The notes under the pieces are model-generated. The model saw nothing but the letters and a program-made list of their open reading frames with translations. It had not been told where the DNA came from and ran no database searches. Positions 25,084-33,027 of a stretch of DNA of 33,027 nt are shown here, piece by piece. Within the stretch, counting starts at the first letter, position 1, and every line of letters starts with the position of its first letter. The translations under genes were made by a program, and so were the position numbers. The stretch comes from Ruminococcus sp. (GTDB lineage: Bacteria; Bacillota; Clostridia; Oscillospirales; Ruminococcaceae), in assembly GCA_015066955.1 (NCBI GenBank), contig SVNJ01000007.1, positions 1 to 33,027 of the forward strand, in the 5' to 3' direction.

Positions 25084-26619
25084 ATGGCTAAGAAAGATGA
25101 ACGTTACCTTAACGTAACGCTGAAAAATGAACAGGAAGATAAAGACGAGGTCGTTATCTCATTATCAGGTATTTTTAAGAAATTCAAAAAATTCTTTGCT
25201 CTTTGGTTAGTTGCCGCTATAGTTGTAGGTATCCTGACCGTGACAATTTCCGCACTCTTTACACAGGACCAGCACAAAACCCTTACCGCTCTTGTAAGCT
25301 TTACTTACGACGGTATTGAGGACGGACTTGACCCGTCAGGCAATGAATTCGACGCAAACTCCCTCAAGACTCCCGCTGTAATCGAGGCTGCTCTTACAGA
25401 GCTTAATCTTCCCCTTGAGGACCTTGAAAGCATCAGAAGCAATATCAGAATTAACGGTATTATTCCGCAGGACGCTTATGACAGAATCGTTACATACAAG
25501 AATGTTTATGAAAATGCTCAGAACGGTGCGTTAAGTGCGGCTGAGGCTATGCTTGACGTAGACTATTATCCCACACAGTATCAGGTTGTATTCAACTACG
25601 CTTCTACAGAGTATGACGCAGATGATGCAGTACAGGTTTTCAATACTGTTCTTGAATGTTACCGTGATTACTTCTTCGATACATATGGCTATAACCGTGC
25701 TCTCGGAAGTGCCGTGACAGCAATCGATTATGCTGATTATGACTATGCAGAGGCTGTTGACGTGTTCAGCTCATCACTTTCAACTCTTCAGAACTATGTA
25801 GGCAACCTTTCAAGCGAAGATACAACACGCTTCCGTTCAGCAGCTACAGGATATACATTTGCTGACCTTTCCGAAGCAATCAAGACTATCAAGAATATGG
25901 ACCTTGATATTATTTCTTCCTATATCACAATCAATAATGTAACAAAGGATAAAGACGCTCTTATCAATTACTACGATTACAGAATCGAAACCCTCAAGCG
26001 TGAAAAGACTATTGCCGAGGAAAAGCTTGCTGTAATCACAGAATCAATAAACAGCTATGTTAAGGATGAAATTTTCATCTTCGGCAACGGTACTGATACA
26101 ACCGATACTCAGTCTACAGTTGCTTCTGAGCAGTACGATGCTCTCTACAGACAGAGAATCGATGTTCAGTCAACTCTTTCGTCAGCTACTCAGCAGATTA
26201 ACTTCTACACTCAGAGAAAAACAGAGCTTAACCGCAAGCCTGTAGGTACAGACAGTGAAAAGGAAAGAGTAGAAGGAGACCTCGCTAAGCTCAACGAAAA
26301 GATTACAGACCTTATCGACAAGGTTAATCTTACAGCTGATGAGTACTATGAGACAGTAACATTTGCAAATGCTTACAATATTCTCGTTCCTTCAAGTGCT
26401 TCCGCAACAACTACAGTAAAGAATGTTATCAAGGATTCATTGGTTATAGCTCTTATTCTTGAAGCGCTTCTCTTTGTAGCTTACATCTGTGTTGCTTTCG
26501 TTACAGCAATCATTGATGATAACAAGAAAAAGGCTGTTCCCGCAGCAGTAGCTGCAGATGATGACGACGATGAGGATGAAGATTCCGATTTAGAGGAAAC
26601 AAAGAAGAACAATAAATAA
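25084..26619 (+). CDS. Wzz/chain-length-determinant-like membrane protein
   Basis: Two TM segments bracketing a large coiled-coil extracytoplasmic domain; acidic C-terminal tail DDDDDEDEDSD. Confidence 0.65.
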   Translation: MAKKDERYLNVTLKNEQEDKDEVVISLSGIFKKFKKFFALWLVAAIVVGILTVTISALFTQDQHKTLTALVSFTYDGIEDGLDPSGNEFDANSLKTPAVIEAALTELNLPLEDLESIRSNIRINGIIPQDAYDRIVTYKNVYENAQNGALSAAEAMLDVDYYPTQYQVVFNYASTEYDADDAVQVFNTVLECYRDYFFDTYGYNRALGSAVTAIDYADYDYAEAVDVFSSSLSTLQNYVGNLSSEDTTRFRSAATGYTFADLSEAIKTIKNMDLDIISSYITINNVTKDKDALINYYDYRIETLKREKTIAEEKLAVITESINSYVKDEIFIFGNGTDTTDTQSTVASEQYDALYRQRIDVQSTLSSATQQINFYTQRKTELNRKPVGTDSEKERVEGDLAKLNEKITDLIDKVNLTADEYYETVTFANAYNILVPSSASATTTVKNVIKDSLVIALILEALLFVAYICVAFVTAIIDDNKKKAVPAAVAADDDDDEDEDSDLEETKKNNK

Positions 26620-26628
26620 ATGTTACCA

Positions 26629-26652
26629 CAAAGGACGGCAGATGCCGTCCTT
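26629..26652 (+). terminator. Terminator hairpin
   Basis: AAAGGACGGCA ga TGCCGTCCTTT. Confidence 0.8.
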
Positions 26653-26758
26653 TCAGTTTGTACAGAAGAAAATGTTGCAGCAGACTGAAAATGTTATTTG
26701 ACAAATATCCCGACATATACTATAATAATAATCAAATATCAATTATGGAGTTTAAAAA

Positions 26759-27424
26759 ATGGAAAATACTAAAATCAGCAATCTTTATGACCTCAGCCAT
26801 ACCCTTGCAAAGGAATACCTCAGCACTTTCACCTACCCCTGGGAGGCGTTGAAGGGTATCAGCGACATGATTATATCACTCGGACAAACTTTAAGTCCCG
26901 ATGAATATGACAATCCTTCGGAAAACGTATGGATTCATAAAACAGCAAAGGTTTTCCCTTCGGCATATCTCGGTGCACCTTGCATTATCGGTGCAAATAC
27001 GGAAGTCCGTCACTGTGCCTTTATAAGAGGAAGTGCACTTGTGGGAGAAAACTGTGTTGTGGGAAATTCCGTTGAGCTTAAGAACGTAATACTCTTTGAC
27101 AATGTGCAGACCCCACACTATAATTATGTGGGTGACAGCATTCTTGGCTATAAGTCGCACATGGGTGCAGGCTCAATCACTTCAAATGTAAAGTCCGACA
27201 AGACCGATGTCGTTGTAAAGTCAGCAGACGGGATAATTGAAACGGGACTTAAAAAAATGGGTGCAATGCTTGGTGACTGCGTTGAAGTAGGCTGCAACAG
27301 CGTCCTTAATCCCGGTACGGTTATAGGAAGAAATTCCAATATTTATCCTACAAGCTGTGTAAGAGGAGTTGTGCCCGAAAACAGCATTTTCAAGACAGGC
27401 GGGGAAATTGTTGAAAAGCACTGA
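26759..27424 (+). CDS. Left-handed beta-helix (hexapeptide) transferase, GlmU/UDP-GlcNAc-pyrophosphorylase-like
   Basis: Hexapeptide repeats 'AKVFPSAYLGAPCIIGANTEVRHCAFIRGSALVGENCVVGNSVELKNVILFDN...'. Confidence 0.85.
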   Translation: MENTKISNLYDLSHTLAKEYLSTFTYPWEALKGISDMIISLGQTLSPDEYDNPSENVWIHKTAKVFPSAYLGAPCIIGANTEVRHCAFIRGSALVGENCVVGNSVELKNVILFDNVQTPHYNYVGDSILGYKSHMGAGSITSNVKSDKTDVVVKSADGIIETGLKKMGAMLGDCVEVGCNSVLNPGTVIGRNSNIYPTSCVRGVVPENSIFKTGGEIVEKH

Positions 27425-27472
27425 GTGCAGATACCCCTGAAAATGATGTCTGAAATAAAAGCAATATTATTC

Positions 27473-27502
27473 AATGCCGTCCTCTTTTTCGGGGCGGCAT
27501 TC
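27473..27502 (+). terminator. Terminator-like hairpin
   Basis: AATGCCGTCC...GGGCGGCATT. Confidence 0.6.
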
Positions 27503-27559
27503 TTGTTTACGCTCGTATCTTCACAACTGTATAAAAAAGCAAAAATTTACAAATTGTTA

Positions 27560-27588
27560 TTGACTTGTTAGGATATATGTGGTAGTAT
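27560..27588 (+). promoter_or_regulatory. Putative promoter of the GH74 gene
   Basis: TTGACT (27560-27565), 17-nt spacer, TAGTAT (27583-27588); implies a ~220-nt 5' UTR. Confidence 0.55.
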
Positions 27589-27815
27589 TATTCTTGCAAG
27601 AGTGTTTAGGCACAAGTAAATACTACCCCTTTTTATGCAGACAGAATGAATGGCGGAAGTTTCGTTTGTCAGGGCGGACAACGAAAGCATACTGTCGCAG
27701 CATAGGGCACTTATCTGGGATGTGTGATGGCGGAATACGCAGACCGGCGGAATCAATGGCATCGTTTTGGCTGTTTGCTGCTTTGGGAGTAGTAAAATTC
27801 AAAGGAGAGTTTAAG

Positions 27816-30431
27816 ATGAAAACAATGAAGAAGGTGTTTGCAGGTGCGCTGGCAGTGTGCCTCGCAGCAACGGGTTCATCATTCATTCCGAAGGCGGAGA
27901 AAATGAATGATGTCAGTGCAGCCGAAGAGGCTGCATCAATGGAATGGGGAGCAGTAAAAATCGGCGGCGGCGGTTTTGTTTCCGGTATCGTTACGGGTAA
28001 GGAGGTTATGTATGCCCGTACAGATGTAGGCGGTGCTTATAAGTACAACTACGACAAGATGCAATGGGAACAGCTTATGGCTTTTATCAACGAGACTGAT
28101 AAAGGCTACCTCAGTGTTGACGCTATGTGTGTCGACCCTAACGACGATAATACCGTTTACATGCTCTGCGGCTGTGCTTATTTCAGCAGTGAGAGAACAG
28201 CTATATTCAAGACAACTGACGGCGGTAAAACATGGGAAGAGCATGAGGTTACCGACCTTATCAAGGTTCACGGCAACGGTTACGGACGTCAGTGCGGCGA
28301 GTCTATCGCTGTTGACCCTGACAACTCCGATATTATCTACTGCGGCGGCGATACAGACGGTCTTATTATGAGTACTGACGCAGGCGAAACATGGGAGTAC
28401 GTTGACAGCTTCAATGATCTCGGTCTCTTTACTAATGAGATCAAGTGGCCTACATGGACTAATACTATGGAAAAGACCACAGTTGGTTCTGAATATATGG
28501 ACTGTAACGGTATCGGTACTATCGCTATCGAAAAAGGCAAGGTTTATGTCGGTGTTTCCGATAACACTATCGGTGCAAACGTTTACGTCGCAGATGTAGG
28601 CAAGGATAACTGGAAGCCGCTCAGTGCTGATCTTCCGACAACTGCTTTCCCGTCAAGAATCAATAAGGACGCTGACGGCAATCTTCTCATCAATTATATC
28701 GGCGGACTTCACTTCAATGGTACCGGCGGCGGTATCTACAGATATGATACAACAAATGGTACTGTTACTGATATTTCACCCACAGGAAACAGCTTCGGTG
28801 CTTGTGTCAGCCTTCCCGATGACGCAAATACTCTCGTTGCTACAACCTGCGCTGTATGGAGCAGCCAGCTCTGGTATGCGGACGCATGGGCAGACGATAA
28901 GGTTTGCTGGGGTGACCAGTTCTATCGTTCAACAGACGGCGGTGCTACATGGAGCAGTATTACTCCGGGAAATGAGACTACATGGGGCGGTCCTCTTCAG
29001 GCGGATTATCTTCAGGACTCAGGCTATGAATGGATAAGAAACAAGGCTATCCACTGGTGTGGTGCACTTGTTCTTGACCCACGCAATGATGACAGAATAC
29101 TCATAACTTCAGGTAACGGTGTATTTGCCTGCGATAATGTATGGGATGAGCTTCCTGTATACTACTTCCACCCCGACGGTATTGAAGAGGTAGTTGCTCT
29201 TGATATGGTAAGTGTACCCGGCAGAGACGTATACTCAGTAATCGGTGACTATGACGGCTTTGTTCATAAGGACGTAAAGGAAATCCCCGCTCAGCATCAG
29301 CCTAACATGGGTTCAACAGGAGCAATTGCATACTGCCCTCAGAATCCTGATGTAATGATTCGAATTGCTGAAAAACAGAATGACGTTGCAGGCGGCTTCT
29401 ATACACTCGATGGTGGTGCTACATGGATTGAAATGGCAAATTCACCCGGCGGAAAGGCTGCAATCACTCAGCTTGAGGACGGCTCATACCGTTTCTTCAA
29501 GGGCTCAAATGACAGTGGAAGTATGTCTTATTCCGATGATTTAGGTAAGACATGGAACAGCTGCAGCGGTATTGATTCAGCTTACGGCTCAAAGCCTACA
29601 TTCCTTCTTGTAGAGCCTGAGGACCCAAGTATTGTTTACGCTTACGCAACATATTACAACAGCTCATGGGGCTATTCAAAGCCTGAGCCTACTCTTGATG
29701 ATGCATGCTATAAGTTCTATGTAAGCACAGACTACGGCAAAACCTTTACAAAAACAGCAGACATCTGTATGTATGACCAGTGCGACAGTGCCGGAAGAAT
29801 AGCTTATCTTGGTGAGGATAATCTCATTCTCGGTGCAGGTTGGTACGGTATGTACAATGTTACGGAAAAGGGTACAAAGGTTGAAAAGCTTGATGTATTC
29901 TACTGCAAGACCGTAGGCTACGGTGCTCCCGAAAAGAAAGACGGCGTGAATACTCTCTTTATGTACGGAAAGCCCACAGAAACTGACCCCGAAGGCATCT
30001 ACCGTTCAACAGACGGCGGTAAGTCATGGGTATGCATCAATACCGACAAGCTTTACGGCGGTACCGGTAACGGTAACTTCATCGTAGGTGATATGAACGA
30101 ATTCGGTACTATGTATATGTCAACTGTCGGATGCGGAATCGTTTACGGCAGACTTTCGTCAAATACCGATGAGCCTTCAACTCCTGAGCAGACAACAGAG
30201 GATAAGGATATCGTATGGGGCGACGCAAATACAACAGGTGAAGTTGAGGTTGCAGACGCAATAGCTGTTATGGCTTATGCTACAAATTCTGAGGAATTTC
30301 CTCTTAGCGAACAGCAGCTTCTTAACGCTGACGTTTATCAGAATGGTGACGGTGTTGCGGTAACTGATGCCGTATCAATCCAGAAATATCTCACAAAGCT
30401 TATTTCAGAGCTTCCTGAGTCTTATATGTAA
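27816..30431 (+). CDS. Secreted GH74 xyloglucanase-like enzyme with C-terminal type I dockerin
   Basis: Signal peptide MKTMKKVFAGALAVCLAATGSSF; repeated BNR-like 'KTTDGGKTWEE', 'MSTDAGETWEYV', 'RSTDGGATWSSI'; GH74 start 'VKIGGGGFVSGIVTGKEVMYARTDVGGAYKYN'; dockerin 'WGDANTTGEVEVADAIAVMAYATN...NADVYQNGDGVAVTDAVSIQKYLTKL'. ORF extension to 27579 is likely untranslated. Confidence 0.9.
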   Translation: MKTMKKVFAGALAVCLAATGSSFIPKAEKMNDVSAAEEAASMEWGAVKIGGGGFVSGIVTGKEVMYARTDVGGAYKYNYDKMQWEQLMAFINETDKGYLSVDAMCVDPNDDNTVYMLCGCAYFSSERTAIFKTTDGGKTWEEHEVTDLIKVHGNGYGRQCGESIAVDPDNSDIIYCGGDTDGLIMSTDAGETWEYVDSFNDLGLFTNEIKWPTWTNTMEKTTVGSEYMDCNGIGTIAIEKGKVYVGVSDNTIGANVYVADVGKDNWKPLSADLPTTAFPSRINKDADGNLLINYIGGLHFNGTGGGIYRYDTTNGTVTDISPTGNSFGACVSLPDDANTLVATTCAVWSSQLWYADAWADDKVCWGDQFYRSTDGGATWSSITPGNETTWGGPLQADYLQDSGYEWIRNKAIHWCGALVLDPRNDDRILITSGNGVFACDNVWDELPVYYFHPDGIEEVVALDMVSVPGRDVYSVIGDYDGFVHKDVKEIPAQHQPNMGSTGAIAYCPQNPDVMIRIAEKQNDVAGGFYTLDGGATWIEMANSPGGKAAITQLEDGSYRFFKGSNDSGSMSYSDDLGKTWNSCSGIDSAYGSKPTFLLVEPEDPSIVYAYATYYNSSWGYSKPEPTLDDACYKFYVSTDYGKTFTKTADICMYDQCDSAGRIAYLGEDNLILGAGWYGMYNVTEKGTKVEKLDVFYCKTVGYGAPEKKDGVNTLFMYGKPTETDPEGIYRSTDGGKSWVCINTDKLYGGTGNGNFIVGDMNEFGTMYMSTVGCGIVYGRLSSNTDEPSTPEQTTEDKDIVWGDANTTGEVEVADAIAVMAYATNSEEFPLSEQQLLNADVYQNGDGVAVTDAVSIQKYLTKLISELPESYM

Positions 30432-30435
30432 TATC

Positions 30436-30459
30436 AAGGGGACGCAGCTGCGTCCCCTT
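30436..30459 (+). terminator. 24-bp perfect palindrome, terminator-like
   Basis: AAGGGGACGCAGCTGCGTCCCCTT directly after the GH74 stop. Confidence 0.7.
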
Positions 30460-30504
30460 ATTCCTTTGTGTCTGCACTTGACTTGTATTCATAATAGTAG
30501 TATA

Positions 30505-30690
30505 ATAAGCTGTACCATACAAGGGGAAACAGGTGAAAAGCCTGTACGAGCCCGTCGCCGTAAGGCACATAAAGTCTGCTGACCTTATCGGAAGCCACAT
30601 TCCGAGACAGTCCATTGGGAAACCGAGAAGGACGGTCTGCAAGCGTGCCGAGTCGGAATATCCGTGTATGGGCATCCTCAATTAAAAGCT
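30505..30690 (+). ncRNA. Cobalamin (B12) riboswitch
   Basis: 'GGGGAAACAGGTGAAAAGCCTGTACGAGCCCGTCGCCGTAAGG' core and B12-box-like 'GCCGAGTCGGAATATCCG' upstream of transport genes. Confidence 0.88.
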
Positions 30691-30731
30691 GCGGAAGCCG
30701 GCTGTAAGAGGAAATAAAATTTAAGGAGAGC

Positions 30732-31208
30732 ATGAATATGCAAGCGAAATTCAAAAGCACAGGTATAATTTCGCTGCTCCTTTGTATGATGCTTATTGTG
30801 GCTACAGCATTCAGTACAACAGGCTGCGGCGAGAAAAAAGACAGCGGGTCTCAGACCGACTCTTCAGGCTCACAAAGCTCTGAAAGCTCAGAGTCGGCAG
30901 TTACCGAAATAGGTGAAGGCAAGACAGAGTTCAGCTTCTGTGTGGTTGATAAGGACGGAAATGAGTCTCAGTTTCTGGTACGTACCGATAAGGAAATCGT
31001 CGGGGAAGCCCTTATTGAGAACAACCTGATTGAGGGTGAGGACGGGGATTACGGTCTTTACGTCAAAACCGTAAACGGAATTACTGCTGACTTTGACAAG
31101 GACAAGACCTACTGGGCATTCTATGTCAATGGTGAGTATGCGTCAAGCGGTGTGGATACAACAAAGATTGTTCCGGGTGAAACCTACATGTTCAGGGTTG
31201 AGAAGTAA
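30732..31208 (+). CDS. DUF4430-domain lipoprotein (transcobalamin C-terminal-like)
   Basis: Signal peptide plus lipobox 'TAFSTTGCGEKK'; 'FSFCVVDKDGNESQFLVRTDKEIVGEALIENNLIEGEDGDYGLYVKTVNGITADFDKDKTYWAFYVNGEYASSGVDTTKIVPGETYMFRVEK'. Confidence 0.85.
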   Translation: MNMQAKFKSTGIISLLLCMMLIVATAFSTTGCGEKKDSGSQTDSSGSQSSESSESAVTEIGEGKTEFSFCVVDKDGNESQFLVRTDKEIVGEALIENNLIEGEDGDYGLYVKTVNGITADFDKDKTYWAFYVNGEYASSGVDTTKIVPGETYMFRVEK

Positions 31209-31741
31209 TGAAGCTTACCACAAGGGAGCTGACTGTATTTGCCATGCTCGGAGCACTGATGTATGCTTCGAAGGTGATTATGGAGGCTGCTCCGAATATT
31301 CATCTGCTTGGAATGTTCATAACAGCGTTTACGGTGGTGTACAGAAAAAAGGCTCTTTATCCCATATACATATTCGTTCTGCTTAACGGTATTTTCGGCG
31401 GATTTTCAGCGTGGTGGGTGCCGTATCTGTATATATGGACAGTGCTGTGGGGAGCAGTTATGCTTCTCCCGAAGAATATGCCCGAAAAAGTGAGACCGCT
31501 TGTATACATGACGGTTTGCTCGCTTCACGGCTTTCTTTATGGCACATTGTACGCTCCGGCACAGGCGATAATGTTCGGACTTGACTTCAAAGCAACACTT
31601 GCGTGGATTGCGTCAGGCTTTTACTTTGACTGCATTCACGGGGTAAGTAATTTCTTCTGCGGACTGCTTATAATGCCGATTGTTTCAGTGCTGACAAGGC
31701 TTGAAAAAAGTGCAGTGGTACGAGGCAGAAAAACATCATAA
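31208..31741 (+). CDS. ECF transporter S component, predicted cobalamin/cobamide uptake
   Basis: Six-TM-like small membrane protein 'LTTRELTVFAMLGALMYASKVIMEAAPNIHLLGMFITAFTVVYRKKALYPIYIFVLLNG'; start overlaps the DUF4430 stop; same riboswitch. Confidence 0.8.
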   Translation: MKLTTRELTVFAMLGALMYASKVIMEAAPNIHLLGMFITAFTVVYRKKALYPIYIFVLLNGIFGGFSAWWVPYLYIWTVLWGAVMLLPKNMPEKVRPLVYMTVCSLHGFLYGTLYAPAQAIMFGLDFKATLAWIASGFYFDCIHGVSNFFCGLLIMPIVSVLTRLEKSAVVRGRKTS

Positions 31742-31748
31742 AAGCTTG

Positions 31749-31783
31749 CGGCAGACGGTTTTATATAATCGTCTGCCGTATTT
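31749..31783 (+). terminator. Terminator
   Basis: CGGCAGACGGTTTTATATAATCGTCTGCCG followed by TATTTTA. Confidence 0.8.
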
Positions 31784-31874
31784 TATGTTATCCTTGAAGA
31801 AATTCTCAAAGGAGATTGAACTTCACGAAAAAATGTGATATAATCATTAGGATGAATAAAAGGAGAGTGTTAAA

Positions 31875-33027
31875 ATGCCTGAAAACAGCATGAAATGGGT
31901 AGGTGCATGGGGAAATGCAATATCAGTGTCCGAGCGCCGTCCCGAAAACTACGCTAAAAATCTTACACTGCGTTATCCTGTAAAAATGATGATAAACGGC
32001 AGTGCACTGCGTATAACAATTGATAATTTCTGCGGAAATGAGGCTGTAACCCTTACTTGTGCAACGGCTGCCGTATCGGCAGGGAATGACGCAATACTTT
32101 GCGATACATTGAAAAAGATTACATTCGGCGGAAGTGATAGCGTAACTGTACCGAAGGGAGAAAGAATCGTCAGCGACCCTGTTGAATTTCCTGTAAAAAT
32201 GGGTGAGGATATAGCGGTAAGCCTTTATTTCAGCGACTTTACCGAAATGCGTTCGGGAGTCCTTATAACAGGACCTCTTTCAAAGGGGTATTTTGCTGTT
32301 GGCAATCAGACCGAAGAAGCTGAGCTTGAAATGAACACCTCGAAAAGAACAAGCTGGTTCTATTTCCTCAGTGACATCGAGGTTCTGACTACAGAAGAAA
32401 AACGCAGCGTTATCTGCTTCGGCGATTCAATTACTGCACAGGCATGGCCTGATTATCTTATGCAGCGTACATTGAAAATCGGTGACGGAAGCACTGCTGT
32501 GATACGCAAGGCGGCAAGCGGTACACGTATTCTTCGTCAGTATGACAATATAACTTATGATTCCTACGGCATCAAGGGCGATTTGCGTTTCCCGAGAGAG
32601 ACTCTTGTTTCGGGTGCTGATACGGTTATCATTCAGCATGGTATAAATGATATAATTCACCCTGTTGGTACGGAGGTTAATAAATTCCGTCCCTGGAGCG
32701 ATATGCCTACTGCACAGGAAATGATTGACGGTCTCAGATTCTACCTTGAAAAGGCGAGGGAATACGGGCTCAAAGCTTATCTTGGAACGCTTCTTCCGAT
32801 AAAGGGGTGGCGTACTTATGCGGATTTCCGTGAGGAGCTTCGTTGTGAGGTCAACGAGTGGATGCGCAAAACAAATGAGGCTGACGGATGTATTGATTTT
32901 GACCGTGCAGTCTGCAACCCCGATTGTCCTGAAGCTTTTGCGGAAGGCTATGACAGCGGCGATCACCTCCACCCAAGTCAGGCGGCATATAAGCGTATGG
33001 CTGAAGAGGTTCCCGAGTTTATTCTCA
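31875..33027 (+). CDS. SGNH/GDSL-family hydrolase (partial, runs off window end)
   Basis: MPENSMKWVGAWGNAISVSERRPENYAKNL...VICFGDSITAQAWPDYL...IIQHGINDIIHP...GDHLHPSQAAYKRMA; GDS(I), GxND-like and DxxH blocks; AGGAGA RBS. Confidence 0.9.
   Translation, partial: MPENSMKWVGAWGNAISVSERRPENYAKNLTLRYPVKMMINGSALRITIDNFCGNEAVTLTCATAAVSAGNDAILCDTLKKITFGGSDSVTVPKGERIVSDPVEFPVKMGEDIAVSLYFSDFTEMRSGVLITGPLSKGYFAVGNQTEEAELEMNTSKRTSWFYFLSDIEVLTTEEKRSVICFGDSITAQAWPDYLMQRTLKIGDGSTAVIRKAASGTRILRQYDNITYDSYGIKGDLRFPRETLVSGADTVIIQHGINDIIHPVGTEVNKFRPWSDMPTAQEMIDGLRFYLEKAREYGLKAYLGTLLPIKGWRTYADFREELRCEVNEWMRKTNEADGCIDFDRAVCNPDCPEAFAEGYDSGDHLHPSQAAYKRMAEEVPEFIL

Noticed and set aside
27715-27760. tRNA-Leu-like stretch GATGGCGGAATACGCAGACCGGCGGAATC
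   Set aside because: Only a D-arm-like resemblance; no anticodon arm, TPsiC arm or acceptor pairing can be built from the flanks.
27650-27760. c-di-GMP-I (GEMM) riboswitch upstream of GH74
   Set aside because: AGGGCA and ACGCAGACCGG superficially resemble GEMM motifs, but the consensus CACAGGGCAAACC and GACGCAAAGCC blocks are absent.
30458-30760. Minus-strand ORFs of 93-100 aa (30400-30760)
   Set aside because: They overlap the cobalamin riboswitch on the opposite strand and have no plausible coding features.
32427-32972. 181-aa minus-strand ORF
   Set aside because: Antisense to the SGNH hydrolase reading frame that runs off the window end; the plus-strand product has clear GDS and DxxH motifs.

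Overview
Low-GC Firmicute chromosome segment. The dockerin-bearing GH74 enzyme and general gene style suggest a Ruminococcus-like cellulolytic Clostridium relative; this is inference, not a taxonomic assignment. The left 13.6 kb is accessory DNA stacked against the 3' end of rpsI. (a) 1-~3198: the right end of one integrative element (partial HTH gene, XRE regulator, tyrosine integrase, RES-domain NAD-depleting-toxin-like cargo). (b) ~3199-13619: a complete-looking ~10.4-kb integrative mobilizable element (MobV relaxase, excisionase, CHC2 primase, P4-type helicase, tyrosine integrase). Element (b) is bounded by a 13-bp direct repeat TTATCTCTTTGAG, which is the last codons of rpsI. Next to its left end it carries a two-gene minus-strand cargo operon: a zinc-ribbon/TPR/CFI-box protein followed by a HEPN protein with an R-N-N-I-V-H motif. 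I consider this the best candidate for an undescribed (possibly defence) system. The right 19 kb is mostly ordinary chromosome: rpsI-rplM, a VOC protein, a self-regulated XRE/membrane-protein operon with four 16-bp operators, an acyl-CoA synthetase, a GH3 / PstS-like operon, DUF1846, a Wzz-like protein, an LbetaH transferase, a GH74-dockerin enzyme, a cobalamin riboswitch controlling a DUF4430 lipoprotein plus an ECF S-component, and a truncated SGNH hydrolase. No tRNA, rRNA, CRISPR array or transposase was recognised.
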